Made by a program: the position numbers and the translations under genes
NCBI RefSeq assembly: GCF_022712275.1
Contig: NZ_JALAGU010000047.1
Span: 36,374 to 100,373 of the forward strand
Reading direction: 5' to 3'
Length of the DNA stretch: 64,000 nt
From: Corynebacterium sp.
GTDB lineage: Bacteria > Actinomycetota > Actinomycetes > Mycobacteriales > Mycobacteriaceae
Shown here: one piece after another, positions 48,233 through 56,820 of the stretch
How positions within the stretch are numbered: the stretch's first letter is position 1
Layout: each line of letters begins with the position of its first letter
Notes under the pieces: model-generated
Seen by the model: the letters and a program-made list of their open reading frames with translations, nothing else
Database searches by the model: none
What the model was told of the DNA's origin: nothing

Positions 48233-48396
48233 CCCGGCGACCCGGGACCCGTTGTCCGGCCGGATGTTCGCGAACAGGAGATCGCCGGCGAAGCAGTCGG
48301 CCGTCCACGTCAGATCGTGGGCGGTGCGGGGCGCATAAGTGCGACGCTAGCAGGGGAAGTCACCCCCAGAGTGTGAGTGTTACGGTTGTTGCCATC

Positions 48397-49527
48397 ATGA
48401 AAGTCCTACTGCTCTGCTGGCGCGATTCCCGGCATCCCGAGGGCGGCGGCAGCGAGGTCTACCTCGAGCGCGTCGCGGAGTATCTGGCGTCCCCGGCGGG
48501 AGGACGTCACGACGTCACCTTCCGTACCGCGCGCTACCCTGGTTCCGCCCCGGTGGAGCACCGGAACGGGGTGACCTACGTCCGTGGCGGTGGTCCACTC
48601 ACCGTCTACCCGCGGGCGTGGCTGGCCATGCTGTGCCAGCGGTTCGACGTCATCGTCGACACCCAGAACGGCGTCCCCTTCTTCGCGCGCGTGTTCGGGC
48701 AGGGACGCGCCGGGCGGCCGGACGTGGTGCTGCTGACCCACCACTGTCACCGTGACCAGTGGCCGGTCGCAGGCCCTGTCCTGTCCCGGATCGGCTGGTT
48801 CGCCGAGTCCCGGCTCTCCCCGCGGATCCACCGGCATACCCCGTACGTCACCGTCTCCGCGCCGAGCGCGGACGACCTGGTGGGCCTGGGTGTGGGCCGG
48901 GAACGTATCACCATCATCCGCAACGGGGTGGACGCCCCGCCGGAGCTTCCGCAGGACGCCGGGGACGCCGTTCCCTCGGGCGGCGTCCATCTGGTCACCC
49001 TGTCCCGCCTCACCCCGTACAAGCAGATCGAACATGCCCTGCACGCGTTGGCCGTGGTCCTGCCGGATCATCCCGGCACCGTGCTCGACATCATCGGTGA
49101 CGGGTGGTGGTCGGAGAACCTGCGGCAGTGCGCCGCGGACCTGGGAGTGACCGACCGGGTGGTCTTCCACGGTCATGTCTCCGAGGAGGTCAAGCACCGG
49201 CTGCTCGCCGGCGCCGCGGTGCACCTCATGCCGAGTGCGAAGGAGGGGTGGGGGTTGGCCGTCATCGAGGCCGGACTGCACGGTGTGCCGACGATCGGCT
49301 ATTCCTCCTCGGACGGTCTGCGTGACAGCGTCGTCGACGGTCAGACCGGCCTTCTGGTGGATTCGGAGGGAGGTCTCATCACGGCGCTGGCGGGACTGCT
49401 GGATGACCCGGAACGGCGCCGCGAGCTCGGGGACGCCGCCCGTGAACGGTCACGGAACTTCTCCTGGGACCTCACCGGAGAATCGTGGAAATCACTGTTG
49501 AAGAGAATTCATCGTCCGCGCAGGTAG
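48397..49527 (+). CDS. GT4-family glycosyltransferase (Rv0225 homologue)
   Basis: A 376-residue GT-B glycosyltransferase. The N-terminal Rossmann half starts directly with KVLLLCWRDSRHPEGGGSE, including the Gly-rich acceptor loop. The C-terminal half has LVTLSRLTPYKQIEHAL and the retaining-GT4 E-x7-E motif region (SAKEGWGLAVIEAGLHGVP). ATG 48397 starts the fold; TACGGT ten bases before suggests a very short leader. By position it matches Rv0225 of the mycobacterial envelope cluster; its sugar and acceptor are not known to me. Confidence 0.88.
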   Translation: MKVLLLCWRDSRHPEGGGSEVYLERVAEYLASPAGGRHDVTFRTARYPGSAPVEHRNGVTYVRGGGPLTVYPRAWLAMLCQRFDVIVDTQNGVPFFARVFGQGRAGRPDVVLLTHHCHRDQWPVAGPVLSRIGWFAESRLSPRIHRHTPYVTVSAPSADDLVGLGVGRERITIIRNGVDAPPELPQDAGDAVPSGGVHLVTLSRLTPYKQIEHALHALAVVLPDHPGTVLDIIGDGWWSENLRQCAADLGVTDRVVFHGHVSEEVKHRLLAGAAVHLMPSAKEGWGLAVIEAGLHGVPTIGYSSSDGLRDSVVDGQTGLLVDSEGGLITALAGLLDDPERRRELGDAARERSRNFSWDLTGESWKSLLKRIHRPRR

Positions 49528-49658
49528 TCGTGTAGTTTTCGCGGTGATTTCCGGATGAATAACCGGTGATGGACCTGAGGGTAATTCTCTGATTCGGTAC
49601 AGTGGTCGGGTGTTCTTCTGACGAGAGCCGTAACTGCTACAGCTGGAGGAGATGACCG

Positions 49659-50735
49659 ATGACTGCAGTGCGAGCCGAGCACCTCTACAAGGTGTTCGGG
49701 AAAAAGCCTGGTGAAGTGATCCGGAAGTTGGAGGCGGGGGCCGATCGGAGCGAGCTGACGGACCTGGGGACCGCCGCCGTGATCGACGTGAATTTCGAGG
49801 TGGAGGAAGGAGAGATTTTCGTTGTCATGGGACTGTCGGGGTCCGGTAAATCGACCCTGATCCGTATGATCAACGGACTCTGGAAAGCCACCGCCGGATC
49901 TGTCGAGGTGATGGGGAAGAACATCGCCGAACTCGACGGGAAATCGCTGCGCGACCTGCGTGCCAAGCACGTCTCCATGGTGTTCCAGCACTTTGCGCTG
50001 CTGCCTCACCGCAGCGTCCGCGAGAACGCCGCCTATGCCCTGGAGATCCAGGGGACTCCGAAGGCGGAGCGTCTGGCCAAGGCCGATGAATGGCTCGCCA
50101 AGGTCGGACTCGAGGGCTGGGGCGACCAGCTCCCCGGTCAGCTCTCCGGTGGTATGCAGCAGCGCGTGGGGCTGGCCCGTGCGCTCGCGGCGGAGACCGA
50201 CATCCTGCTCATGGACGAGGCCTTCTCCGCCCTCGACCCGCTGATCCGTACCGAGATGCAGGACCAGCTCATCGAGCTGCAGCAGGACCTGAAGAAGACG
50301 ATCATCTTCATCAGTCACGACCTCAACGAGGCCATGAAGCTCGGTGACCGCATCGCGATCATGCGCGACGGCCGCGTCGCCCAGATCGGCACCGCCAACG
50401 AGATCCTCACCAACCCGGCCGACGCCTATGTCGCCGACTTCATCGCCGACGTCGACCGGTCCCGCGTCCTCACCGCCGCAGAGATCATGACGCCGATCGA
50501 CAAGGCGGAGTTCGAGTCCGACCCGGACTCCGGGCGCTTCCCGGTGGTCCAGGCGTCCGACACGGTCTCGGACCTCTTCGAGCACTCCGCCTCCACCGAC
50601 GGCCCCATCGCCGTCGCCGAGAACGGTTCCGTGGTCGGCACCGTCGAGGCCGGGGACATCGTCTCCGCCATGGCGACGCCGGACTACGAGTACGACGACG
50701 CTGCAGACGCCGCCACCGAGGAGGATGAGAACTGA
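49659..50735 (+). CDS. proV: Glycine betaine/proline ABC transporter ATPase ProV
   Basis: A 358-residue ATPase of the quaternary-amine uptake type. Walker A GLSGSGKST (58-66), signature LSGGMQQR (162-169), Walker B ILLMDEAFSALDP and switch His in FISHDLNEAMK are all present. The N-terminal extension before the nucleotide domain is typical of ProV/OpuAA. After about residue 275 the tail keeps a reduced CBS-like region and ends in an Asp/Glu run (DYEYDDAADAATEEDEN), which may serve osmosensing. GGAGGAG precedes the ATG; TACAGT (49598-49603) is a possible -10. The stop overlaps the proW ATG (TGATG). Confidence 0.92.
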   Translation: MTAVRAEHLYKVFGKKPGEVIRKLEAGADRSELTDLGTAAVIDVNFEVEEGEIFVVMGLSGSGKSTLIRMINGLWKATAGSVEVMGKNIAELDGKSLRDLRAKHVSMVFQHFALLPHRSVRENAAYALEIQGTPKAERLAKADEWLAKVGLEGWGDQLPGQLSGGMQQRVGLARALAAETDILLMDEAFSALDPLIRTEMQDQLIELQQDLKKTIIFISHDLNEAMKLGDRIAIMRDGRVAQIGTANEILTNPADAYVADFIADVDRSRVLTAAEIMTPIDKAEFESDPDSGRFPVVQASDTVSDLFEHSASTDGPIAVAENGSVVGTVEAGDIVSAMATPDYEYDDAADAATEEDEN

Positions 50736-51610
50736 TGGGTACCTTCGCCAATCCTGATGTCCCGCTCGGAGACTGGATCTCCGACTTCATCGACTGGTTC
50801 ACCGACGTCTTCGGCTGGCTGCTGGACTTCATCGGTACTGTCCTCGACGGACTGCACGACGCCTTCCACTGGGTGCTGGACACGCCGGTCTACTACGTCA
50901 TGATCATCGTTTTCGCGCTCATCGCCTGGGCTGCCGTCTCCTGGAAGGCCGCCGTCTTCACCGCGCTGGGCTTCTACCTGGTCCGCGCGGTTGATGAGTG
51001 GCCGCAGGCCATGGAGACTCTCTCCCAGGTGCTCGTCGCCGTGCTCTTCGCGGTAGTGCTGGCTGTTCCGCTGGGTATCTGGGCCGCGAAGTCGGAGACC
51101 GTCTCGAAGATCGTCAAGCCGGTCCTCGACTTCATGCAGGCCATGCCCGCCCTGGCGTACCTGGTGCCGATCATCGTGATCTTCGGCATCGGCGTCACCC
51201 CGGGCATGATCGCCACCCTGATCTTCTGTATGCCTCCCGGCGTCCGCTTCACCGAGCTGGGAATCCGCCAGGTCGACAAGGAGACCGTGGAGGCCGGTCG
51301 CGCCTTCGGTGCGACGGGCACCCACATCCTGTTCCGCATCCAGCTGCCCCTGGCCCTGCCGACCATCATGGCCGGTATCAATCAGGTCATCATGCTGGCG
51401 CTGTCCATGGTGGTCCTGGCCGGTATGGCCGGTGCCCCGGGCCTCGGCGCAGACATCACCAGCGCGATCAGCAGCATCAACGTCCCGCTGGGTGTCAATG
51501 CCGGTGTCGCCGTGGTGATCCTCGCGGTCTTCCTCGACCGTGTCACCGCCGGACTCGGCAACAAGACCCCGCTGGCCAAGGCCCGCGCACAGCAGGCCCA
51601 GGACGCGTAG
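50735..51610 (+). CDS. proW: Glycine betaine/proline ABC transporter permease ProW
   Basis: A 291-residue permease with about seven helices. The cytoplasmic coupling loop is GIRQVDKETVEAGRAFGATGTHILFRIQLP, preceded by PALAYLVPIIVIFGIGVTPGM in the membrane. The amphipathic N-terminal segment (DWISDFIDWFTDVFGWLLDF) is typical of ProW. Translationally coupled to proV by a one-base overlap, and followed after nine bases by proX. Confidence 0.94.
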   Translation: MGTFANPDVPLGDWISDFIDWFTDVFGWLLDFIGTVLDGLHDAFHWVLDTPVYYVMIIVFALIAWAAVSWKAAVFTALGFYLVRAVDEWPQAMETLSQVLVAVLFAVVLAVPLGIWAAKSETVSKIVKPVLDFMQAMPALAYLVPIIVIFGIGVTPGMIATLIFCMPPGVRFTELGIRQVDKETVEAGRAFGATGTHILFRIQLPLALPTIMAGINQVIMLALSMVVLAGMAGAPGLGADITSAISSINVPLGVNAGVAVVILAVFLDRVTAGLGNKTPLAKARAQQAQDA

Positions 51611-51619
51611 GAGGACATC

Positions 51620-52630
51620 ATGCGCACCATCACACAGAAGACCCGCACCGTCGCGTCCGCCCTCGCGATCGGCGCACTCACCCTCTCCCTGGGCGCCTGC
51701 GGAGCGAAGAACTCCAATGACGAGGTCGAAAGTGACAACGGCAATGAGCCCTACGCCGCACGGTTCGCCGACTGCACCCCGGGTGAGAACTCGTCGGACG
51801 TCAACGGCATGGACGTCGACGACGACAAGAAGATAACCCTTGCCGCCTTCAACGGCTGGGACGAGTCCTTCGCCGCATCCCACCTGCTCAAGTATGTGCT
51901 TGAGGACGAGGGCTACTCCGTCGACATCGAGGCCCTGGATGCCGGCCCCGGTTACACCGGTGTCTCCCGCGGCGACATCGACGTCGTCATGGACACCTGG
52001 CTGCCTGTCACCCACGAGGAGTACCTGGAGCAGTACCAGGACTCGATCGAACCGCTGGGCTGCTGGTACGACAACGCGGTGCTCACGCTCGCGGTCAATG
52101 AGGACTCTCCGGCACAGTCCATCGCCGATCTCAAGGACATGGGCAGCGATTACGGCAAGAGGATCGTCGGCATCGAGCCCAGTGCCGGCCTGACCGCCCA
52201 GACGGAGAAAGCCATCCCGGTCTACGGTCTGGACGACTGGGACTTCGTCACCTCCTCGACCCCCGCGATGCTCGCCGAGCTGAAGAAGGCGACCAACGCC
52301 GGTGATGACATCCTGGTGACCCTGTGGCGTCCGCACTGGGCCTACGACGCCTTCCCGGTCCGTGACCTGGAGGATCCGGAGGGTGCGATGGGTGGTGCGG
52401 AGAACATCTACAACTTCTCTCGCACCGGCTTCGGCGACGACAATCCCTATGTCGCGCAGTTGCTGCAGAACCTGGTCCTCGACGACGAGCACCTGGCGTC
52501 CCTGGAGAATGTCATGTTCTCCGACGACAACTACGGCGGCGAGAACCTCGACAAGGCCGCAGCCGAGTGGGCTAAGGACAACCCGGAGTTCATCGAGGAA
52601 TGGAAGGCCGGCGCACTGGGCGGAAAGTAG
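51620..52630 (+). CDS. proX: Glycine betaine-binding lipoprotein ProX
   Basis: A 336-residue substrate-binding lipoprotein with lipobox LSLGAC (Cys27). The mature part is an OpuAC-type two-lobed domain; aromatic residues at GWDESF, DTWLPV, CWYDNAV and WRPHWAYD can form the tryptophan box that binds the trimethylammonium group. AGGAGG before the ATG is strong. It completes a proVWX uptake system for osmoprotection. This cassette separates the Rv0225-like and Rv0226c-like genes, which are adjacent in M. tuberculosis. Confidence 0.93.
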   Translation: MRTITQKTRTVASALAIGALTLSLGACGAKNSNDEVESDNGNEPYAARFADCTPGENSSDVNGMDVDDDKKITLAAFNGWDESFAASHLLKYVLEDEGYSVDIEALDAGPGYTGVSRGDIDVVMDTWLPVTHEEYLEQYQDSIEPLGCWYDNAVLTLAVNEDSPAQSIADLKDMGSDYGKRIVGIEPSAGLTAQTEKAIPVYGLDDWDFVTSSTPAMLAELKKATNAGDDILVTLWRPHWAYDAFPVRDLEDPEGAMGGAENIYNFSRTGFGDDNPYVAQLLQNLVLDDEHLASLENVMFSDDNYGGENLDKAAAEWAKDNPEFIEEWKAGALGGK

Positions 52631-52654
52631 TCTCCGCCGCACCCCGGTATCCCG

Positions 52655-52721
52655 GTACACGATCGTGACGGATCCTGACCTCCAGGACAACGGAGGCGCG
52701 GGATCCGTCACGAATGTGTAC
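52655..52721. terminator. Bidirectional two-tier hairpin between proX and the Rv0226c-like gene
   Basis: Twenty-one-base arms (52655-52675 and 52701-52721) match at 19 positions. An inner CCTCC/GGAGG stem with an 8-base loop lies inside. It sits between convergent genes and can serve both. Confidence 0.8.
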
Positions 52722-52742
52722 GGCCGGACGCCGGCCGGAAGC

Positions 52743-54302
52743 TCACCGCACGCGGTAGAGCTCCCACCCGTCGGCCGACCACAGCAGTTCGTGAGGGGAC
52801 GCCCCGTCGGTGAGAACTGCGGGGACGCTGACCCCGGCGTCCTCCGTGGCGTCGGTCTCGACGAGCACCAGGTCGACACCCGCTTCGGCCAGGCCGTCGT
52901 CACCGGCGGCGAGACCGGACAGCAGCCGTACCGTGTCCGGGTCCCCGTCGACGATCCGCCCGTCGACGACGAGGTAGCCGGGGTCCACCGGCGAATCAGG
53001 CAGCATCTTCAGCAGCGGGTCAAGTACCGGGCGCCCGTCGATGATCCGGTAGTTCCCCGGCGGCCACAGCAGGGTGCGTCCGGCACCTGCGTCCTCCACC
53101 GCAGTCACGGCGTCGGCGTACCCGGTATCCGACGTCACCGGACGCAGGTCGGAGACATCCACGGGCAGTGCCGGGACCTGCAGGAAGGCCAGCGTGCCGA
53201 CGATGAGGGCCGGTACAGCAGGCGCCACCCGCGGCACCAGCACATCGACCCGGGCGAGTAGCACGACCAACGCCGGCAGTGCGAGGACCACGTACTTCTG
53301 GGTGTCCCGCAGCAACCCGGCGCCGGGGAGGATCTCCAGCACCTCACCGAGCACCGTGAGCCCAGGCCCGGTGGCCAAGAGGGCAGGTGCCAGCACCGCA
53401 CCGACACCCAGTACCGACAGGCGCAGCAGGCCGGAGGGCCGTTCACCCCGCCACCACAGCACCACCGCCACGACTACAGCCACCACCGTGAGCAGCACAC
53501 CGGCGAGCGGCACACGGTGATCCGGCACGGCGCCCGCGTTCCAGATCCCGCCGAGTCCGGCGAGTGCGCCGAGTGTGCCCACCCACGGCTCCGCCCGCGC
53601 GGCGAACAGGGACGCCCCGGCCGCATCAGTGAGCGTGGCCGAGGCGTTCCCCAGCGACGGGATCAGCCACGGCAGAGACAGCACCGCCCCGGCGACCACC
53701 GGGACCAGGGAGAACACCCGCCAACCGGACGCCACGACCGCAGTCACCACCGCCAGGACCAGCCCGGTCGGTGTCAGCGCGCACACGGCCAGAACCACCA
53801 CGAGCAATACCCGTCGCTTCTCCAGCGCCAGCCACGCGACGAGCGGCAGCAGCATCCCGGCGGCGACCACCGACCAGTGGCCCTGCAACAGCCGCTCGGC
53901 GAGATACGGGTTCCACAGCACGAGGAAAGCGGCGAGCGCCTGCCCCGAACGGCCCGCTCCGAACCACCGCGCCAGCACAGACCCGCCCCATGCACCGGCC
54001 ACACCGCAGGCGCACATGAGCAGTCCCACGACCACCGGCGGGGGGATGACCGGGGACAGGACGGCGAGCACGGCGTCCTGTGGAACGGCGCGGGCCAGGC
54101 CGTCGGCCCCGGTGGCGAGGTCGTTGAGCGCCATGGACCCGGGCACGGACAGGTCGCGCAGCAGCAGGGCGGCGTCCCGGTCCCACCCCGCCACGACGGC
54201 GACGGCGAACGGCCACAGCACGACCGCCGTCAGGACCACGCACCATGACAGACGCCACCGGACCCCGGTGCGGGATCCGGTGGCGTCGGTCGTGATGGTC
54301 AC
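52743..54302 (-). CDS. Polytopic membrane protein (Rv0226c-like)
   Basis: A 519-residue protein with ten or more transmembrane helices and a C-terminal extracytoplasmic domain of about 130 residues (after 390; WPPGNYRIIDGRPVLDPLL). The loop LVLWNPYLAERLLQGHW near residues 128-144 has the look of a GT-C-type membrane glycosyltransferase, though I see no decisive catalytic motif. Position and strand match Rv0226c between the GT4 gene and DUF3068. A role in wall polysaccharide or lipoglycan assembly is inferred from context only. Confidence 0.72.
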   Translation of the reverse strand: MTITTDATGSRTGVRWRLSWCVVLTAVVLWPFAVAVVAGWDRDAALLLRDLSVPGSMALNDLATGADGLARAVPQDAVLAVLSPVIPPPVVVGLLMCACGVAGAWGGSVLARWFGAGRSGQALAAFLVLWNPYLAERLLQGHWSVVAAGMLLPLVAWLALEKRRVLLVVVLAVCALTPTGLVLAVVTAVVASGWRVFSLVPVVAGAVLSLPWLIPSLGNASATLTDAAGASLFAARAEPWVGTLGALAGLGGIWNAGAVPDHRVPLAGVLLTVVAVVVAVVLWWRGERPSGLLRLSVLGVGAVLAPALLATGPGLTVLGEVLEILPGAGLLRDTQKYVVLALPALVVLLARVDVLVPRVAPAVPALIVGTLAFLQVPALPVDVSDLRPVTSDTGYADAVTAVEDAGAGRTLLWPPGNYRIIDGRPVLDPLLKMLPDSPVDPGYLVVDGRIVDGDPDTVRLLSGLAAGDDGLAEAGVDLVLVETDATEDAGVSVPAVLTDGASPHELLWSADGWELYRVR

Positions 54303-54330
54303 TTCTGCAGGGTACCTGCGGTCAGGTCAC

Positions 54331-55521
54331 TCAGCCCTTCCGCGCGCTGCGGTGCAGCACAAAGCCGATGATCAGCAGGATCAGGCCGATGAGACCCGCA
54401 CCCCACGGCACGTAGGTGCCTATGAGGTTCATCTGCGACAGGCCGTCCTTCGCCCGCTGCATCTGTGAGTCCTGGGTGGCCTGGTTGAACTCGCCCGGGA
54501 AGTACAGTGCGGTGCGGGTCGGATTCGCCAGCTCCTTCTCGCGGTTCTCCGGCTTCGCCATTTCGGCGGCTTCCTCGTCATCCTGCGCGTAGTACATCCA
54601 CACCTCTTCGGCACCCTTGACGATCACGCCGGTGTCCGGTTGGACGTGCAGGGTGCGGTTGACGGTGTAGTAGCGGGACATCTCGACCTCGGGGCCGGTC
54701 TCGTCGTCCTCGTCCCAGCCGTCGACCTCGTCGCGGGAGAGACCCCAGGTGGACGCCGGGAACTTCAGCCGCAGTGCCGCCAGGGACTGCTTGTCCGCCG
54801 CGGAAAGCTCACCGTCGGCGTTGAGACGGGACTCGACCGCCGGGTAGAGCTCGGTCGGGGCGACGGTCTGTTCGAAGCGGTACACCGTCTCACCCTTCAT
54901 GGTCTCCTTGTCGACGAAGTCGATGTCCTGGCTCTTCAGGACCTGACCGTCGAAGTAGGGGTACGCCTTCTTCTCGGTGCCGAAGGGGAACTGGTACTGC
55001 AGGCCGTCACGGACGAACACCGGGGTGTCCTCCTCGGCCACGCCGCCACCGACGGTCGGGGAAGTCATGTCGAAGGAGGAGACAGGCTTGTCGACCGGGA
55101 AGGCGGTCTTCCGGGTCAGGGTGACGCGGTCGATGGTCGCGGCAATGAGGTTCTGCGGCTCAGGCAGGTCGGTGCGGAAGACGGTGTTACCTGCCTCGAG
55201 GGTCACCTCCTTGTCGGTGGTCGGTTCCTGGGCGATGATGTGGCGCTGGTTCTGCAGCGGCACGTCGGACCAGATGAAGCAGGAGACGGTGGCGTTGTCA
55301 CCACGGCATTCCCGCTTGTCCGCGTTGTCCCCCACAGGCTTCCCCGCGGCCAGAGCGGCCGCGTCCAGCAGGCGTCCCTCCGTCTCATCGGTGACCGTGT
55401 AGGACTCGATGTCCTTGGGGATCACCTTGCCCTTCGGCAACACGTAGATCGGCAGGGCAATGGCGATGACGATCAGCGCAGCACCGATGACGATGAGCGC
55501 GTGAGAGAGAACCTTTTTCAT
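54331..55521 (-). CDS. DUF3068 membrane-anchored exported protein (Rv0227c-like)
   Basis: A 396-residue protein with one N-terminal helix (about 8-29), a large extracytoplasmic domain (about 35-365) and a C-terminal helix (about 370-390). The segments PLQNQRHIIAQEPTTDKEV, GLQYQFPFGTEKKAYPYFD and GLSRDEVDGWDED are family-like. DUF3068 is annotated in some databases as PorA-like, but this size and topology argue against a simple porin. No ribosome site; TAAACT seven bases before ATG suggests leaderless expression. Adjacent to tmaT, as in mycobacteria. Confidence 0.8.
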   Translation of the reverse strand: MKKVLSHALIVIGAALIVIAIALPIYVLPKGKVIPKDIESYTVTDETEGRLLDAAALAAGKPVGDNADKRECRGDNATVSCFIWSDVPLQNQRHIIAQEPTTDKEVTLEAGNTVFRTDLPEPQNLIAATIDRVTLTRKTAFPVDKPVSSFDMTSPTVGGGVAEEDTPVFVRDGLQYQFPFGTEKKAYPYFDGQVLKSQDIDFVDKETMKGETVYRFEQTVAPTELYPAVESRLNADGELSAADKQSLAALRLKFPASTWGLSRDEVDGWDEDDETGPEVEMSRYYTVNRTLHVQPDTGVIVKGAEEVWMYYAQDDEEAAEMAKPENREKELANPTRTALYFPGEFNQATQDSQMQRAKDGLSQMNLIGTYVPWGAGLIGLILLIIGFVLHRSARKG

Positions 55522-55528
55522 GCGGTCT

Positions 55529-55534
55529 AGTTTA
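55529..55534 (-). promoter_or_regulatory. Leaderless-type -10 of the DUF3068 gene
   Basis: TAAACT on the minus strand ends seven bases before ATG 55521; no Shine-Dalgarno sequence. Confidence 0.55.
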
Positions 55535-55575
55535 ACGGGAGAAACCTCAATCCGGGGGTAGGATCGTCGAAGATC

Positions 55576-56820
55576 ATGTCGACTTCCACGCAACAGCCGT
55601 CACCGGGGCCATCCACGCCGTCACCAGCGCAGGTCCGCCTCCCGTTCATTCCTGCACTGGAGGGGCTGCGTGCCGTTGCCGCGCTCGGCATCATACTCAC
55701 CCACGCCGCCTTCCAGACCGGCAACGACACGGGCGCGGTCATCAGCCGCGTCATGGCGCGCACCGACTTCTTCGTTCCCGTCTTCTTCGCGCTCTCCGGG
55801 TTCCTGCTGTGGCGACGCCACGCCGCCGACTTCACCGTCTCCCCGGAAGGACGCCGCAACTGGGCGGGCTACTACGTCAAGCGACTGGGCCGGATCATGC
55901 CCGCGAGCCTGATGCTCGTCACCGTCGTCATCGCGCTTTTCCCGGTCGCCGGCGATCCGGGCGTCCTCCAGATCGTGGCGAACCTCCTGCTGCTGCAGAA
56001 CTACGTCCCCGACGGCATGATCGGCGGTCTGACCCACCTCTGGTCATTGTGCGTGGAGATGTTCCTCTACCTGGTCATGCCGCTGCTGGCCCTGGCGGTC
56101 GGACGCCGACGTCGCGCGGTCCGGGTCGCCGCCATCGTCACCGTCGGAGTGCTCAGTGCGCTGTGGCCCTTCCTCGCCGGGCCGCGGTCCGGCGACCTCA
56201 ACCCGCACATCATGCCCTGGGCGTTCTTCGGCTCCTTCTGCGTCGGCCTGCTCGCCGCGGAGACCGAGGGGTGGCTGGCGGAGGTCGACGGCTCCCGGCA
56301 GGCGACCGTCCGACGGTGGGCCGGACGCCGCCTCGTGTGGATCTCCCTGGCCGTCGGGGTGCTGGTCCTGGCGTCCTTCGACGGGCCGGAGGGCCTGTCC
56401 TCGGCGTCACCGGCCGAGTTCTTCCGCCGTACGACCTGCGGGGTCGCGTTTGCCGCGGCACTGGTGGTGCCGGTGTCGCTGGCCCCGCGGTCCCGGTTCC
56501 TGGAGAGCACGGTGATGCAGGCCCTGGGACGCTGGTCCTACTCGATCTTCCTGTGGCACATGGCGATCCTGTCGCTGGTCTTCCCGCTGCTGGGGATCAA
56601 CCTGTTCAGCGGCGGCTACGCGGCGCTGCTGCTGGTCTTCGCGGTGACCGCCGTCCTGTCGGTACCGGTGGCCGCGTTGAGTTACGCGCTGGTGGAGGAT
56701 CCGGCGCGCCGGGCGGTCTCGCGGTGGTGGCGGACGCGGGTCGCGGCGAAGGAGGCCAGGAAGACCGAGGTCAGGCCGACGACGAGCGCGAGCTGCACGA
56801 CGGAGGAGTCGCCGGCGTAG
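55576..56820 (+). CDS. tmaT: Acyltransferase-3 family, TmaT-like trehalose mycolate acetyltransferase
   Basis: A 414-residue membrane acyltransferase with about ten helices. The catalytic region is near the N-terminus (FIPALEGLRAVAALGIILTH with the essential His), followed by TDFFVPVFFALSGFLLWRR and TLWSL-like THLWSLCVEMFLYL. It is the positional counterpart of Rv0228; the C. glutamicum homologue TmaT acetylates trehalose monocorynomycolate, which is needed for efficient MmpL export. The basic C-terminal tail (about 45 residues) is encoded antisense to the end of aftD. TAGGAT (55559-55564) is a likely -10. Confidence 0.87.
   Translation: MSTSTQQPSPGPSTPSPAQVRLPFIPALEGLRAVAALGIILTHAAFQTGNDTGAVISRVMARTDFFVPVFFALSGFLLWRRHAADFTVSPEGRRNWAGYYVKRLGRIMPASLMLVTVVIALFPVAGDPGVLQIVANLLLLQNYVPDGMIGGLTHLWSLCVEMFLYLVMPLLALAVGRRRRAVRVAAIVTVGVLSALWPFLAGPRSGDLNPHIMPWAFFGSFCVGLLAAETEGWLAEVDGSRQATVRRWAGRRLVWISLAVGVLVLASFDGPEGLSSASPAEFFRRTTCGVAFAAALVVPVSLAPRSRFLESTVMQALGRWSYSIFLWHMAILSLVFPLLGINLFSGGYAALLLVFAVTAVLSVPVAALSYALVEDPARRAVSRWWRTRVAAKEARKTEVRPTTSASCTTEESPA

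Noticed and set aside
48025..48396. Upstream extension of the GT4 gene
   Set aside because: The added residues are Arg/Pro/Ser shadow sequence opposite another gene; the GT fold starts exactly at ATG 48397.
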